From: JAUXFS01 sp050329575
GTDB taxonomy: Bacteria > Pseudomonadota > Alphaproteobacteria > Rhodospirillales > Defluviicoccaceae
Assembly (NCBI GenBank): GCA_050329575.1
Contig: JBHJOP010000006.1
Span: forward strand, 9,296-73,295
DNA length: 64,000 bases
Direction of reading: 5' to 3'
The notes beneath the pieces were generated by a model that had not been told where the DNA came from, did no database searches, and saw only the letters and a list, made by a program, of their open reading frames with translations. Below are positions 34,275-42,538 of the stretch, piece after piece. The stretch's first letter is position 1. Each line of letters starts with the position of its first letter. The position numbers and the translations under genes are program-made.

Positions 34275-35171
34275 ATGGCTATCAACACGGTTGGCATCAT
34301 CGGCTGCGGAACCATGGGGCTGGGGATGGCGCACGTGTGCGCCCAAGCCGGCTGCGAGGTCATCGCCGTCAAGGCGACCCCGGGGCCGACCGACAAGGCC
34401 CAGGCGAGCCTCGACAAGAGCCTGGCGCGGATCGTCGAACGCGGCAAGATGGATGCCGCCGAGAAGGACGCGGTCATGGGCCGGATCACCTTCACCGACA
34501 AGGAGCCGGCGGTCGCCGATTGCGACCTGATGATCGAGTCGGTCATCGAGGATCTGGCGACCAAGAAGGAGCTGTTCAAGCGCCTCGAGGCGATCTGCCG
34601 CGAGGACGCGCTGCTGACCAGCAACACCTCGACGCTGTCGGTGACGGCGATGATGGCGGTCTGCAAGAGGCGCGACCGGGTCGCCGGGCTGCACTTCTTC
34701 AATCCGGCACCGGTGATGAAACTGGTGGAGATCATCCACGCGTTCGAAACGTCCGACAAGACCGTGCAGAAGCTCGAAAGGTTCTGCAAGAAGATCGGCA
34801 AGGACCCGGTGATCGTCCAGGATACCACCGGCTTCATCGTCAACCGGCTGCTGACCCCGTACATGCTGAACGCCATCCGGATGCTGGAACGGGGCACCGG
34901 CACCATCGAAAGCATTGACCACGCGATGATGTCCGGCGCCGGCCATCCGATGGGGCCGTTCCAACTCGCCGACTACATCGGCCTCGACGTTGTCGAGGCG
35001 ATGTCGATGAACATCTTTCAGGATGTCCGCCACGAGCATCATGCGCCGCCGCACACCCTCACCCGCCTCGTTCAGCTCGGCTATCTCGGCCGCAAGACGG
35101 GCAAGGGCTTCTACGACTATTCGAAGAAACCGCCGGTGCAGAATCCGCAGCTGTCGCGGCCGGTCATCTAG
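34275..35171 (+). CDS. hbd: 3-hydroxybutyryl-CoA dehydrogenase
   Basis: Protein of 298 aa. N-terminal Rossmann domain GIIGCGTMGLGMAH; catalytic His in LHFFNPAPVMKLVEI; C-terminal GHPMGPFQLADYIGLDVVEAM and GYLGRKTGKGFYDYSK. It interconverts acetoacetyl-CoA and (S)-3-hydroxybutyryl-CoA. The residue at the end of strand 2, Asp in NAD-dependent relatives (RDI in the Clostridium enzyme as I recall it), is Lys here (VIAVKATPG), suggesting NADP(H) use. ATG 34275 starts the domain with GGGGGA upstream. It is separated from phaA by a terminator. Confidence 0.92.
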   Translation: MAINTVGIIGCGTMGLGMAHVCAQAGCEVIAVKATPGPTDKAQASLDKSLARIVERGKMDAAEKDAVMGRITFTDKEPAVADCDLMIESVIEDLATKKELFKRLEAICREDALLTSNTSTLSVTAMMAVCKRRDRVAGLHFFNPAPVMKLVEIIHAFETSDKTVQKLERFCKKIGKDPVIVQDTTGFIVNRLLTPYMLNAIRMLERGTGTIESIDHAMMSGAGHPMGPFQLADYIGLDVVEAMSMNIFQDVRHEHHAPPHTLTRLVQLGYLGRKTGKGFYDYSKKPPVQNPQLSRPVI

Positions 35172-35512
35172 CCGCGGGGCCGCGGCGTCCCGTTTCGCCG
35201 ACCGGCGAACGCCTCCCGGTCCGATCGCGCCGGCTCGGGAGGCCCCCTCCAGGTCCCGGGACGACGCGCCCGCAACCGTCCGATCGCGGGAGGTTGCCCC
35301 CGTCGACGTCCGGTGCTAGTGATGGCGCCGCGGTGGCGGGGCGCTCCCGGCACCGGTGCCGCCGGCAAATGCGGAGCGGCGGCAGGATCGTGCCGGCCCC
35401 TCGTCGGTATCGTCCATGCTGCGCTGCGGCATATAGACACCGTTAAGTTTTGTCTGCTATTGGATCCCGACCCGCAGCATCCCCCCGCACCCATCAGACA
35501 TCCGGATCGGCA
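35172..35512. other. Upstream region of cysD
   Basis: The 341-bp gap begins with a short GC hairpin (CCGCGGGGCCGCGG) after the hbd stop, a weak terminator candidate, and carries the inverted repeat at 35435-35455. No coding sequence was supported. Confidence 0.4.
35435..35455. promoter_or_regulatory. Inverted repeat in the cysD promoter region
   Basis: AGACA (35435-35439) and TGTCT (35451-35455) are inverted around 11 bp in an AT-rich stretch about 60-80 bp before cysD. It may be an operator for a sulfur regulator; no family-specific consensus was matched. Confidence 0.4.
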
Positions 35513-36307
35513 ATGGATCATCTCGACGCTCTCGAAAGCAAAACCATCTACATCTTCCGGGAGGCCTTCAACCGCATCGACAAGCTCGCCATGCTGTGGT
35601 CCCTCGGCAAGGACTCCAACGCCATGCTGTGGATGGCCCGCAAGGCGTTCTTCGGCTTCGTCCCGTTCCCGCTGGTCCACATCGACACCGAGAAGAAGTT
35701 CCCCGAGATGTACGCGTTCCGGGAACGCTATACCAAGGAGTGGAACCTGGATCTGCGGGTCGGCTATTGCCCGCCGGTCGAGGAGATGGACCCGACGCTG
35801 CCCCCGGCGGCCCGCTCGGCGGCACGCAAGACCGCCGGACTGAACGCGATGCTGGCGAAGGAGGGATTCACCGGGATCGTCGCCGGGATCCGCCGCGACG
35901 AGGAGGGGACGCGGGCCAAGGAACGGGTGTTCAGCCCCCGCGGCACCCACAACAAGTGGGACTTCCGCGACCAGCCGCCGGAGTTCTGGGACCAGTTCAA
36001 GACCGATTTCCCGCCGGGCACGCATGTCCGCGTCCATCCCATCCTGCACTGGACCGAGATCGACATCTGGCGTTACACCCGGCGGGAGGGAATTCCGCTG
36101 GTCGATCTCTATTTCGCCCGCAACGGCAAGCGCTACCGCTCCCTCGGCGACAAGGACATCACCTTCCCCGTCGACAGCACCGCCACCACCATCGACGAGG
36201 TGATCGCCGAGCTGCAGGAAACCAAGGTCGCAGAGCGGTCCGGGCGGGCCATGGACCACGAGAGCGAAGACGCATTCGAGCGCCTGCGGGCCGAAGGATA
36301 CATGTGA
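35513..36307 (+). CDS. cysD: Sulfate adenylyltransferase subunit 2
   Basis: Protein of 264 aa, the catalytic ATP pyrophosphatase-type subunit of ATP sulfurylase. The PP-loop reads WSLGKDSNAML, with VHIDTEKKFPEMY, AGIRRDEEGTRAKERVFSPR and HPILHWTEIDIWRYT all typical of CysD. It forms APS from sulfate and ATP with the CysN GTPase. ATG 35513 starts the domain; the frame is open 21 codons further upstream. It lies 14 nt before cysNC, with a tandem 13-bp repeat at the junction. Confidence 0.96.
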   Translation: MDHLDALESKTIYIFREAFNRIDKLAMLWSLGKDSNAMLWMARKAFFGFVPFPLVHIDTEKKFPEMYAFRERYTKEWNLDLRVGYCPPVEEMDPTLPPAARSAARKTAGLNAMLAKEGFTGIVAGIRRDEEGTRAKERVFSPRGTHNKWDFRDQPPEFWDQFKTDFPPGTHVRVHPILHWTEIDIWRYTRREGIPLVDLYFARNGKRYRSLGDKDITFPVDSTATTIDEVIAELQETKVAERSGRAMDHESEDAFERLRAEGYM

Positions 36308-36322
36308 ACGGATACATGTGAA
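36296..36322 (+). repeat. Tandem 13-bp duplication at the cysD-cysNC junction
   Basis: GGATACATGTGAA occurs at 36296-36308 and again at 36310-36322 with one base between. The first copy contains the cysD stop; the last base of the second is the A of the cysNC ATG. Confidence 0.9.
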
Positions 36323-38232
36323 TGGATAGCAGCGATATGAACGACTCCTTCGTCTCCGCCGTCCAGTCGAGCCTGCCGTTGAAGATCGTCATCGTCGGCC
36401 ACGTCGACCACGGCAAGTCGACGCTGATCGGCCGCTTGTTCCACGACACCGGCTCGCTGCCCGACGGCAAGGCGGAGGCGATCCGGACGATGTGCGAACG
36501 GCGCGGCATGCCGTTCGAGTGGGCGTTCCTGATGGACGCGCTGAAAGCTGAGCGCGACCAGGGCGTCACCATCGACGTCTCCCACATCCACTTCCGCACC
36601 GCCCTGCGGGAGTACGTGCTGATCGACGCCCCCGGCCATCGCGAGTTCCTCAAGAACATGGTCACCGGCGCGGCGCAGGCCGACGCGGCGGTGCTGGTCG
36701 TCGACGCCAAGGACGGAGTCCAGGAGCAGACCCGCCGCCACGCCTACCTGCTGCATCTGCTCGGCATCCAGCAGGTGGTGGTGGCGGTCAACAAGATGGA
36801 CATGGTCGACTTCTCGGAGTCCCGTTTCCAGCAGGTGTCGACCGAGGTGCGGGACTACCTCGCCGACCTCGGCATCGACCTCCAGCATACGCTGCTGGTG
36901 CCGGTCTCCGCCCGCGACGGCGACAACATCGTCGCCCCGTCGACGCGGATGCCGTGGTACGAAGGCGTCACCCTGGCGGCGTCGCTGGACGACTTCCAGC
37001 CCCCCGTCCCCTCGCTGCAGCTGCCGCTGCGGTTCCCGATCCAGGACGTCTACAAGTTCGACGAACGGCGGATCTTCGCCGGCCGCATCGAGAGCGGCCA
37101 TCTCAACGTCGGTGACACGCTGCTGTTCTCGCCGTCGAACAAGACCGCCCGGGTGGCGTCGATCGAGACCTGGGGCGCGGAGCTGCCGGTGATGGCGGTG
37201 CGCGCCGGCCAGTCGGTCGGCGTCACCCTCGACGAGCAGCTGTTCGTCGAACGCGGCGAAATGGCGAGCCTGGTCTCGAACCCGCCGATGCTCTCCAACG
37301 TGTTCCGCGGCCGGCTGTTCTGGCTCGGGCGCAAACCGCTGGTGGTCGGCAACCGCTACAAGCTCAAGCTGTGTACCGCCGAGTTCCAGGTCGATGTCGA
37401 GAAGATCGAACGGGTGATCGACGTCAAGGATCTCGGCACCAGCCCGTCCGAGCAGGTGGAACGCAACGCGGTCGCCGAGGTGGTGCTGCGCTCGCGCGGC
37501 CAGATGGCCCTCGATCCGTTCGACGCCAACATGGTCACCGGCCGCTTCGTCCTCGTCGAGGATTTCGACATCGTCGGCGGCGGCCTGATCAGCATGGACG
37601 GCTACGCCGACCAGCGGCCGGCCCAGACCGTGCGGTCGACCAACATCTTCAGGGTCGAGCACCGGGTGTCGGCCGAGGACCGCTGGCATGCCAACGGTCA
37701 CAAGGGCGGCGTTCTGTGGATGACCGGACTGTCGGGAGCCGGCAAGTCGACGCTGGCGTTCTCGCTGGAGCAGTACCTGTTCCGCAAGGGCTACCAGGTC
37801 TACGTGCTCGACGGCGACAACATCCGCCACGGGCTGTGCGCCGATCTCGGCTTCTCGCCGGAAGATCGCGTCGAGAACATCCGCCGGGTGGGCAACGCGG
37901 CGGCGCTGTTCGCCCGCGCCGGGTTCCTGGTGATCACCGCGTTCATTTCGCCCTACCGCACCGACCGCGATCGGGTGCGCACGATGGCCCCCGAGATGTT
38001 CCACGAGATCCACATCCATGCCAACCTCGACGTCTGCGAACGCCGCGACCCGAAGGGGCTCTACCTCAAGGCGCGCAAGGGCGAGATCCCCGAGTTCACC
38101 GGCGTCTCCGCCCCCTACGAGGCGCCGCTGCGACCGCAACTGCGCATCGACACCGCCGCCCACAATCCGGAGGAGTGCCTGGCGATCCTCTCCGACTACG
38201 TGTCGAAGAACTTCGCCCTGACCAAACGATGA
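36322..38232 (+). CDS. cysNC: Bifunctional sulfate adenylyltransferase subunit 1/adenylylsulfate kinase
   Basis: Protein of 636 aa, a CysN-CysC fusion. The CysN GTPase (about 1-440) has G1 GHVDHGKST, G3 DAPGHREF and G4 NKMD, then two EF-Tu-like barrel domains. The APS kinase (about 455-636) has P-loop GLSGAGKST, VYVLDGDNIRHGL, ISPYRTDR and GLYLKARKGEIPEFTG. With CysD it makes PAPS in two steps. ATG 36322 and ATG 36337 are both possible. It is followed by the mannose-1-phosphate guanylyltransferase gene after 10 bp, perhaps linking sulfate activation to polysaccharide synthesis. Confidence 0.96.
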   Translation: MDSSDMNDSFVSAVQSSLPLKIVIVGHVDHGKSTLIGRLFHDTGSLPDGKAEAIRTMCERRGMPFEWAFLMDALKAERDQGVTIDVSHIHFRTALREYVLIDAPGHREFLKNMVTGAAQADAAVLVVDAKDGVQEQTRRHAYLLHLLGIQQVVVAVNKMDMVDFSESRFQQVSTEVRDYLADLGIDLQHTLLVPVSARDGDNIVAPSTRMPWYEGVTLAASLDDFQPPVPSLQLPLRFPIQDVYKFDERRIFAGRIESGHLNVGDTLLFSPSNKTARVASIETWGAELPVMAVRAGQSVGVTLDEQLFVERGEMASLVSNPPMLSNVFRGRLFWLGRKPLVVGNRYKLKLCTAEFQVDVEKIERVIDVKDLGTSPSEQVERNAVAEVVLRSRGQMALDPFDANMVTGRFVLVEDFDIVGGGLISMDGYADQRPAQTVRSTNIFRVEHRVSAEDRWHANGHKGGVLWMTGLSGAGKSTLAFSLEQYLFRKGYQVYVLDGDNIRHGLCADLGFSPEDRVENIRRVGNAAALFARAGFLVITAFISPYRTDRDRVRTMAPEMFHEIHIHANLDVCERRDPKGLYLKARKGEIPEFTGVSAPYEAPLRPQLRIDTAAHNPEECLAILSDYVSKNFALTKR

Positions 38233-38242
38233 CGGCCGGGCG

Positions 38243-39694
38243 ATGGAGGGCACCGTCCATCCGGTGATTCTGTCGGGAGGGGTCGGGACCCGCCTGTGGC
38301 CGATGTCGCGGGTGTTGCAGCCGAAGCAGCTGCTGCCGCTGACCACCGACCGCAGCATGCTCCAGGAGACGGTCGCTCGGGTCGCCGGCCCCGGATACGC
38401 CGCCCCGACGATCGTCTGCAACCGAGAACACCGGTTCGTCATCGCCGAACAGATGCGCGAACTGGGGGTGACGCCGGCGGCGATCATCCTCGAACCGGTG
38501 GGCCGCAACACCGCACCGGCGGTGACCGTCGCCGCGCTGCGACTGGCGGCCGTCGATCCGGAGGCGATCATGCTGGTGCTGCCGTCCGACCACGTCGTCG
38601 GCGATGCCGGCCGTTTCGACCGGGCGATCGCGACGGCGGTGATGGCCGCCCGCCGCGACGCCCTGATCACCTTCGGCATCCCGCCGACCGGCCCCGAGAC
38701 CGGATACGGCTACATCGAGCGCGGCGCGCCGTGGGACGACCTTCCCGGGGTCTATCGGATCGAGCGCTTCGTCGAGAAGCCCGATGCGGCGGTGGCGGCG
38801 GCGTTCGCGGCCGACCGGCGCTACGCCTGGAACAGCGGGATGTTCGTCTTCGCCGTCGCCAGTTTTCTCGACGAGGTGACCCGGTTGAAGCCGGACCTCG
38901 TCGCGGGGTGCCGGCAGGCCCTGGGGCAGGCGGTCACCGATCTCGATTTCCTGCGCCTCGACGACGAGGCGTTCGCCGCCATCGAGTCGATCTCCGTCGA
39001 CTATGCGGTGATGGAAGGTACCGCGAAAGGTGCCGTACTGCCGGCAGACATCGGCTGGAGTGACGTCGGTTCGTGGTCGATGCTGTGGGAGATCGGCGAC
39101 CACGACCCCGACGGCAACGTGGTGGTGGGCGATGTGATGACGCTGGACGTCCGCAACTCCTACCTCCGCAGCGACGGCCGCCTGGTCGCCGCCATCGGGG
39201 TCGAAAACCTGGTCGTCGTCGCCACCGACGATACCGTTCTCATCGTTCCCCGCGAACGGTCCCAGGACGTCAAGCGGATCGTCGCGGAGATCGAAGCGAA
39301 CGGGCGCACGGAGCACTACGTCCACACCCGGGTCTTCCGCCCGTGGGGATGGTTCCGTTCGATCCACGACGGCCCCCGCTTCCAGGTCAAGGAGATCGTC
39401 GTCCAGCCCGGCCATCGGCTGAGCCGGCAGATCCACTATCACCGGGCCGAACACTGGGTGGTGGTGAGCGGGACCGCCCGCGTCTCGCGGGAGGACGACA
39501 CTTTCCTGCTCACCGAGGACCAGTCGACCTACATCCCCCACAACGTCAGGCATTCGCTCGAGAATCCGGGCAAGATCCCGCTCCGGATGATCGAGGTTCA
39601 ATCGGGCAGCTACCTCGGCGAGGACGACGTCGTCCGCCTCGAGGACCCCTACGGCCGCGCCGCCGTCGAGCCGTCCCGCCCCCGGCGGCGATAG
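38243..39694 (+). CDS. manC: Mannose-1-phosphate guanylyltransferase/mannose-6-phosphate isomerase
   Basis: Protein of 483 aa, type II phosphomannose isomerase/GDP-mannose pyrophosphorylase. The nucleotidyltransferase half has LSGGVGTRLWPMSR, ILEPVGRNTAPA, GYGYIERG and FVEKPD; the C-terminal cupin isomerase half has QIHYHRAEHWVVVSGTARV with metal-binding His residues and YIPHNVRHSLEN. It makes GDP-mannose for exopolysaccharide or LPS. Position directly behind cysNC could reflect sulfated polysaccharide synthesis, but no sulfotransferase is in the window. Confidence 0.94.
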   Translation: MEGTVHPVILSGGVGTRLWPMSRVLQPKQLLPLTTDRSMLQETVARVAGPGYAAPTIVCNREHRFVIAEQMRELGVTPAAIILEPVGRNTAPAVTVAALRLAAVDPEAIMLVLPSDHVVGDAGRFDRAIATAVMAARRDALITFGIPPTGPETGYGYIERGAPWDDLPGVYRIERFVEKPDAAVAAAFAADRRYAWNSGMFVFAVASFLDEVTRLKPDLVAGCRQALGQAVTDLDFLRLDDEAFAAIESISVDYAVMEGTAKGAVLPADIGWSDVGSWSMLWEIGDHDPDGNVVVGDVMTLDVRNSYLRSDGRLVAAIGVENLVVVATDDTVLIVPRERSQDVKRIVAEIEANGRTEHYVHTRVFRPWGWFRSIHDGPRFQVKEIVVQPGHRLSRQIHYHRAEHWVVVSGTARVSREDDTFLLTEDQSTYIPHNVRHSLENPGKIPLRMIEVQSGSYLGEDDVVRLEDPYGRAAVEPSRPRRR

Positions 39695-39719
39695 CGCCGC
39701 ACCGCCGGCGGCCTCCCGG

Positions 39720-40319
39720 TCAGGCGGGAACCGTCTCCCGCATCGACCGGCGGCCGGCGAACCCCTCGAACCATTGCGCCAGCGCCGCCCGGCCGTCGCG
39801 CCAGCGATCGCCGGGAAAGCGGAAGTCCAGCCAGCCGAGCGCGCAACCGATGGCGACGTGACCGATGGTGATCGCGCCGTCGAGGGCGCGCGCTTCCTCC
39901 TCCAGCGCATCGAGCCCGCGCCCGACGACCGCCGTCTGCCTCGCCGCCCAGGACGCCGAGCGTTCGCCTTCCGGGCGCAACTCCTCGAGGCGCCTTGCGA
40001 CGCCCGCATCCAGCACCCCGTCCGCCAGCGCCTGGCGGCGGAGCGCCGTCCATCGCGGCCCCCCCGCCGACGGGAACAGCGTCAAGCCGTCGTGCAGCGT
40101 GTCGAGATACTCACAGATCACCGGTGAGTCGTAGAGCGCCTCGCCACCGTCGGTGATCAGGGTCGGCACCTTGCCGAGCGGGTTGTCGGCGGTGATCCCG
40201 GTGGAAGGGCTCCACACGTCGGTGGGAATCCGCTCGATATGCCTGTCCAAACCGGTCTCGATGGCCAGCACCGTGACCTTGCGGACGAACGGCGACGTGG
40301 GCGAGTAGTACAGCTTCAT
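39720..40319 (-). CDS. Glutathione S-transferase family protein
   Basis: Protein of 199 aa: thioredoxin-like domain MKLYYSPTSPFVRKV, with Ser as likely glutathione activator, NPLGKVPTLITDGGEALYDS (cis-Pro and the glutathione-binding ES/DS pair), then an all-helical C-terminal domain (DGAITIGHVAIGCALGWLDF). It is likely cytosolic detoxification or glutathionyl transfer; the substrate is unknown. ATG 40319 begins the fold. It is 10 bp downstream of gloB on the same strand, so the two glutathione enzymes are probably co-transcribed. Confidence 0.9.
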   Translation of the reverse strand: MKLYYSPTSPFVRKVTVLAIETGLDRHIERIPTDVWSPSTGITADNPLGKVPTLITDGGEALYDSPVICEYLDTLHDGLTLFPSAGGPRWTALRRQALADGVLDAGVARRLEELRPEGERSASWAARQTAVVGRGLDALEEEARALDGAITIGHVAIGCALGWLDFRFPGDRWRDGRAALAQWFEGFAGRRSMRETVPA

Positions 40320-40329
40320 GGCACCCCCC

Positions 40330-41100
40330 TCAGAAGGCATCCTTTCGCCGACGGATCTCGGCGAACACGGCAACGTCGTCGCGCCCGACGAGCCCGGCTC
40401 CCCGTTTCAGGTCCTCGGCGTCGGCCCGCAGGAAAGGGTTTGTCGCCCGCTCTTCAGCCATCGTCGAGGGTACGGTCGGCCGGCCGGCGGCGCGCAGGGC
40501 GCGGACCTTCGCGGCCCTTGCGGACAGCGCGTCGTTGTCCGGCTCGACCGTGAGCGCGAACGCGGCGTTGTTCTGGGTGTACTCGTGGGCGCAGTAGACG
40601 AGGGTGTCGTCGGGAAGGGCACGCAGCTTCTCCAAACTGGACCACATCTGGGCCGCCGTGCCCTCGAACAGACGGCCGCAGCCGAGCGCGAACAGGGTAT
40701 CGCCGCAGAACAGCGTCCGCGCCTCCTCGAACCAATAGGCGATATGGCCGACAGTGTGTCCGGAGATCTCGAGGACGGTGGCCTTGCTGCGGCCGACAGC
40801 GACCTCGTCGCCCTCGCCGATGCCGACGTCGAGACCGGGAATCCGGTGGGCGTCGGCGCGGTTGCCGACGATCGTGCACCCGGTCGCCGACTTGAGGTCC
40901 AGGTTGCCGCCGATATGATCGTGGTGGTGGTGGGTGTTGAGGATCATCGTCAGCGACCAGCCGAGTCGATCGAGGGCCGCCAGCACGGGCCCGGCGACCG
41001 CCGGATCGACGGCGGCACAGGCACCGGTATCCGCGTCGCGGGCGAGATAGACGTAGTTGTCGACCAGAACCGGGATCTGATGGACTTCGAGCCTAGGCAT
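40330..41100 (-). CDS. gloB: Hydroxyacylglutathione hydrolase (glyoxalase II)
   Basis: Protein of 256 aa, metallo-beta-lactamase fold that hydrolyses S-lactoylglutathione in methylglyoxal detoxification. Metal ligands: THHHHDHIGG, His in EISGHTVGHIAYW, Asp in LFCGDTLFALGCGRLFEG and His in VYCAHEYTQNNAAFAL. The C-terminal NPFLRADA segment is typical. ATG 41100 starts MPRLEVHQIPVL. Divergent from the methyltransferase gene with 69 bp between. Confidence 0.95.
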   Translation of the reverse strand: MPRLEVHQIPVLVDNYVYLARDADTGACAAVDPAVAGPVLAALDRLGWSLTMILNTHHHHDHIGGNLDLKSATGCTIVGNRADAHRIPGLDVGIGEGDEVAVGRSKATVLEISGHTVGHIAYWFEEARTLFCGDTLFALGCGRLFEGTAAQMWSSLEKLRALPDDTLVYCAHEYTQNNAAFALTVEPDNDALSARAAKVRALRAAGRPTVPSTMAEERATNPFLRADAEDLKRGAGLVGRDDVAVFAEIRRRKDAF

Positions 41101-41169
41101 GAGCCGATCCGCCAATCGTGAGCGATAAACTACCACCTGCGCGGCCGCGTGCGCTACAGTCGAGGTGAG

Positions 41170-41883
41170 ATGTGGAATGACGCCGTTGGTTTGAGAGACT
41201 TCTACGCCTCCCCGCTCGGCCGCGTCGCCAAACGGATGATCGGCGAGCGGATTCGTGCCCTGTGGCCGGACGTGCGCGGCCTCAACGTGCTGGGCCTCGG
41301 TTACGCGACGCCCTTTCTCGGCACCTTCCGCGCCGAGGCGCAGCGGGTGGTGGCGCTGATGCCGGCCGGACAGGGGGGGTTGAACTGGCCGGCGGAGGGC
41401 GGAGGCCTGACGGCGCTGGCCGACGAGACGCTGTTGCCGTTTCCGGATCGGTTCATGGATCGGATCCTGTTGGTGCATGCGGTCGAGTCCGCCGACCGGG
41501 TGCGCCCGATGATGCGGGAGCTGTGGCGCATCCTCGCCGACGGCGGCCGGCTCCTGGTGGTGGTGTCCAACCGGCACGGGCTGTGGGCGCGCACGGAGCG
41601 AACGCCGTTCGGGCACGGCCGGCCCTACACCCCGGCCCAGCTCGCCGGGGGCCTGCGCGAGAGCCTGTTCACGCCCTACCAGTCGAGCACGGCGCTGTTC
41701 GTGCCGCCGATCCGCTCGCGCATGCTGCTGTCGTCCGCCACCGCCTGGGAGAACCTCGGCCAGCGCTGGTTTCCGACCTTCGCCGGCGTCATCCTCTTCG
41801 AGGCGACCAAGCAGCTCTACGCCGGCCACGCCGTCTTCGCCGAAGCGAAGCGAGAGCGCTTCGCCGCCGTGGCGTCCCGCTGA
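41170..41883 (+). CDS. Class I SAM-dependent methyltransferase-like protein
   Basis: Protein of 237 aa with a Rossmann-type methyltransferase core: NVLGLGYATPFLGTF at the SAM loop, LLPFPDRFMDRILLVHAVE, and MMRELWRILADGGRLLVVV. The usual VLDxGxG motif is altered, with no acidic residue in the SAM loop. This type sits beside gloB in many alphaproteobacteria. The acceptor is unknown. ATG 41170 was chosen over GTG 41149 because GAGG lies four bases upstream. Convergent with metW. Confidence 0.8.
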   Translation: MWNDAVGLRDFYASPLGRVAKRMIGERIRALWPDVRGLNVLGLGYATPFLGTFRAEAQRVVALMPAGQGGLNWPAEGGGLTALADETLLPFPDRFMDRILLVHAVESADRVRPMMRELWRILADGGRLLVVVSNRHGLWARTERTPFGHGRPYTPAQLAGGLRESLFTPYQSSTALFVPPIRSRMLLSSATAWENLGQRWFPTFAGVILFEATKQLYAGHAVFAEAKRERFAAVASR

Positions 41884-41917
41884 CCGGTCCGGGCGGCAGG
41901 GATGCCGAACCGGCCGA

Positions 41918-42538
41918 TCAGGTGCGGAGCAGGAACACCGCCTGCTCGCCGAGCACGTTGACGAGGAACAGGTTGCCGCCGAAGCGCCGCGGCACGCCGT
42001 CGCGATCGAGCGAGAAGCTGCGCTCGATCGTGACCCGCATCTCCTTGCACAGGATCACGAAGTCGCGGATGGTGCAGAGGTGGATGTTGGGGGTGTCATA
42101 CCATTGGTACGGCAGCGTCGGGTTGACCGGCATCCGACCGGTGACGAGCAGATGCCATCGCAGCCGCCAATGGGCGAAATTGGGCAGCGACACGATGGCG
42201 CGGCGGCCGACCCGCAGCAGCTGCTGCAGGATCACCCGCGGGGCCCGCATCGCCTGCAGCGTCTGGCTCAGCACCACGTAGTCGAACGCGCGGTCGGGAT
42301 AGTCGTTGAGATCGGTCTCGGCATCGCCCTGGATCACCGACAGCCCGGCGCTGACGCAGGCGTTGACGCCGCCCGTGCTGAGCTCGATGCCGCGACCGTC
42401 GATGCCCTTCGCGTCGACCAGGTAGGCGAGCAGGGCACCGTCGCCACAGCCGACGTCGAGCACCCGCGACTCCGGTTCGATCATGTCCGCGATCAGCTTG
42501 AGATCCGGGCGCAGCGCCCGGGGGCGGCGTGTGGTCAT
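41918..42538 (-). CDS. metW: Methionine biosynthesis protein MetW
   Basis: Protein of 206 aa with SAM-binding VLDVGCGDGALLAYL and LSQTLQAMRAPRVILQQLLR, the MetW signature, plus SLPNFAHWRLRW. MetW always accompanies metX in this arrangement and stimulates homoserine acylation, though its chemical role is unsettled. ATG 42538 overlaps the metX stop (ATGA), so it is translated as a coupled unit. Confidence 0.95.
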   Translation of the reverse strand: MTTRRPRALRPDLKLIADMIEPESRVLDVGCGDGALLAYLVDAKGIDGRGIELSTGGVNACVSAGLSVIQGDAETDLNDYPDRAFDYVVLSQTLQAMRAPRVILQQLLRVGRRAIVSLPNFAHWRLRWHLLVTGRMPVNPTLPYQWYDTPNIHLCTIRDFVILCKEMRVTIERSFSLDRDGVPRRFGGNLFLVNVLGEQAVFLLRT

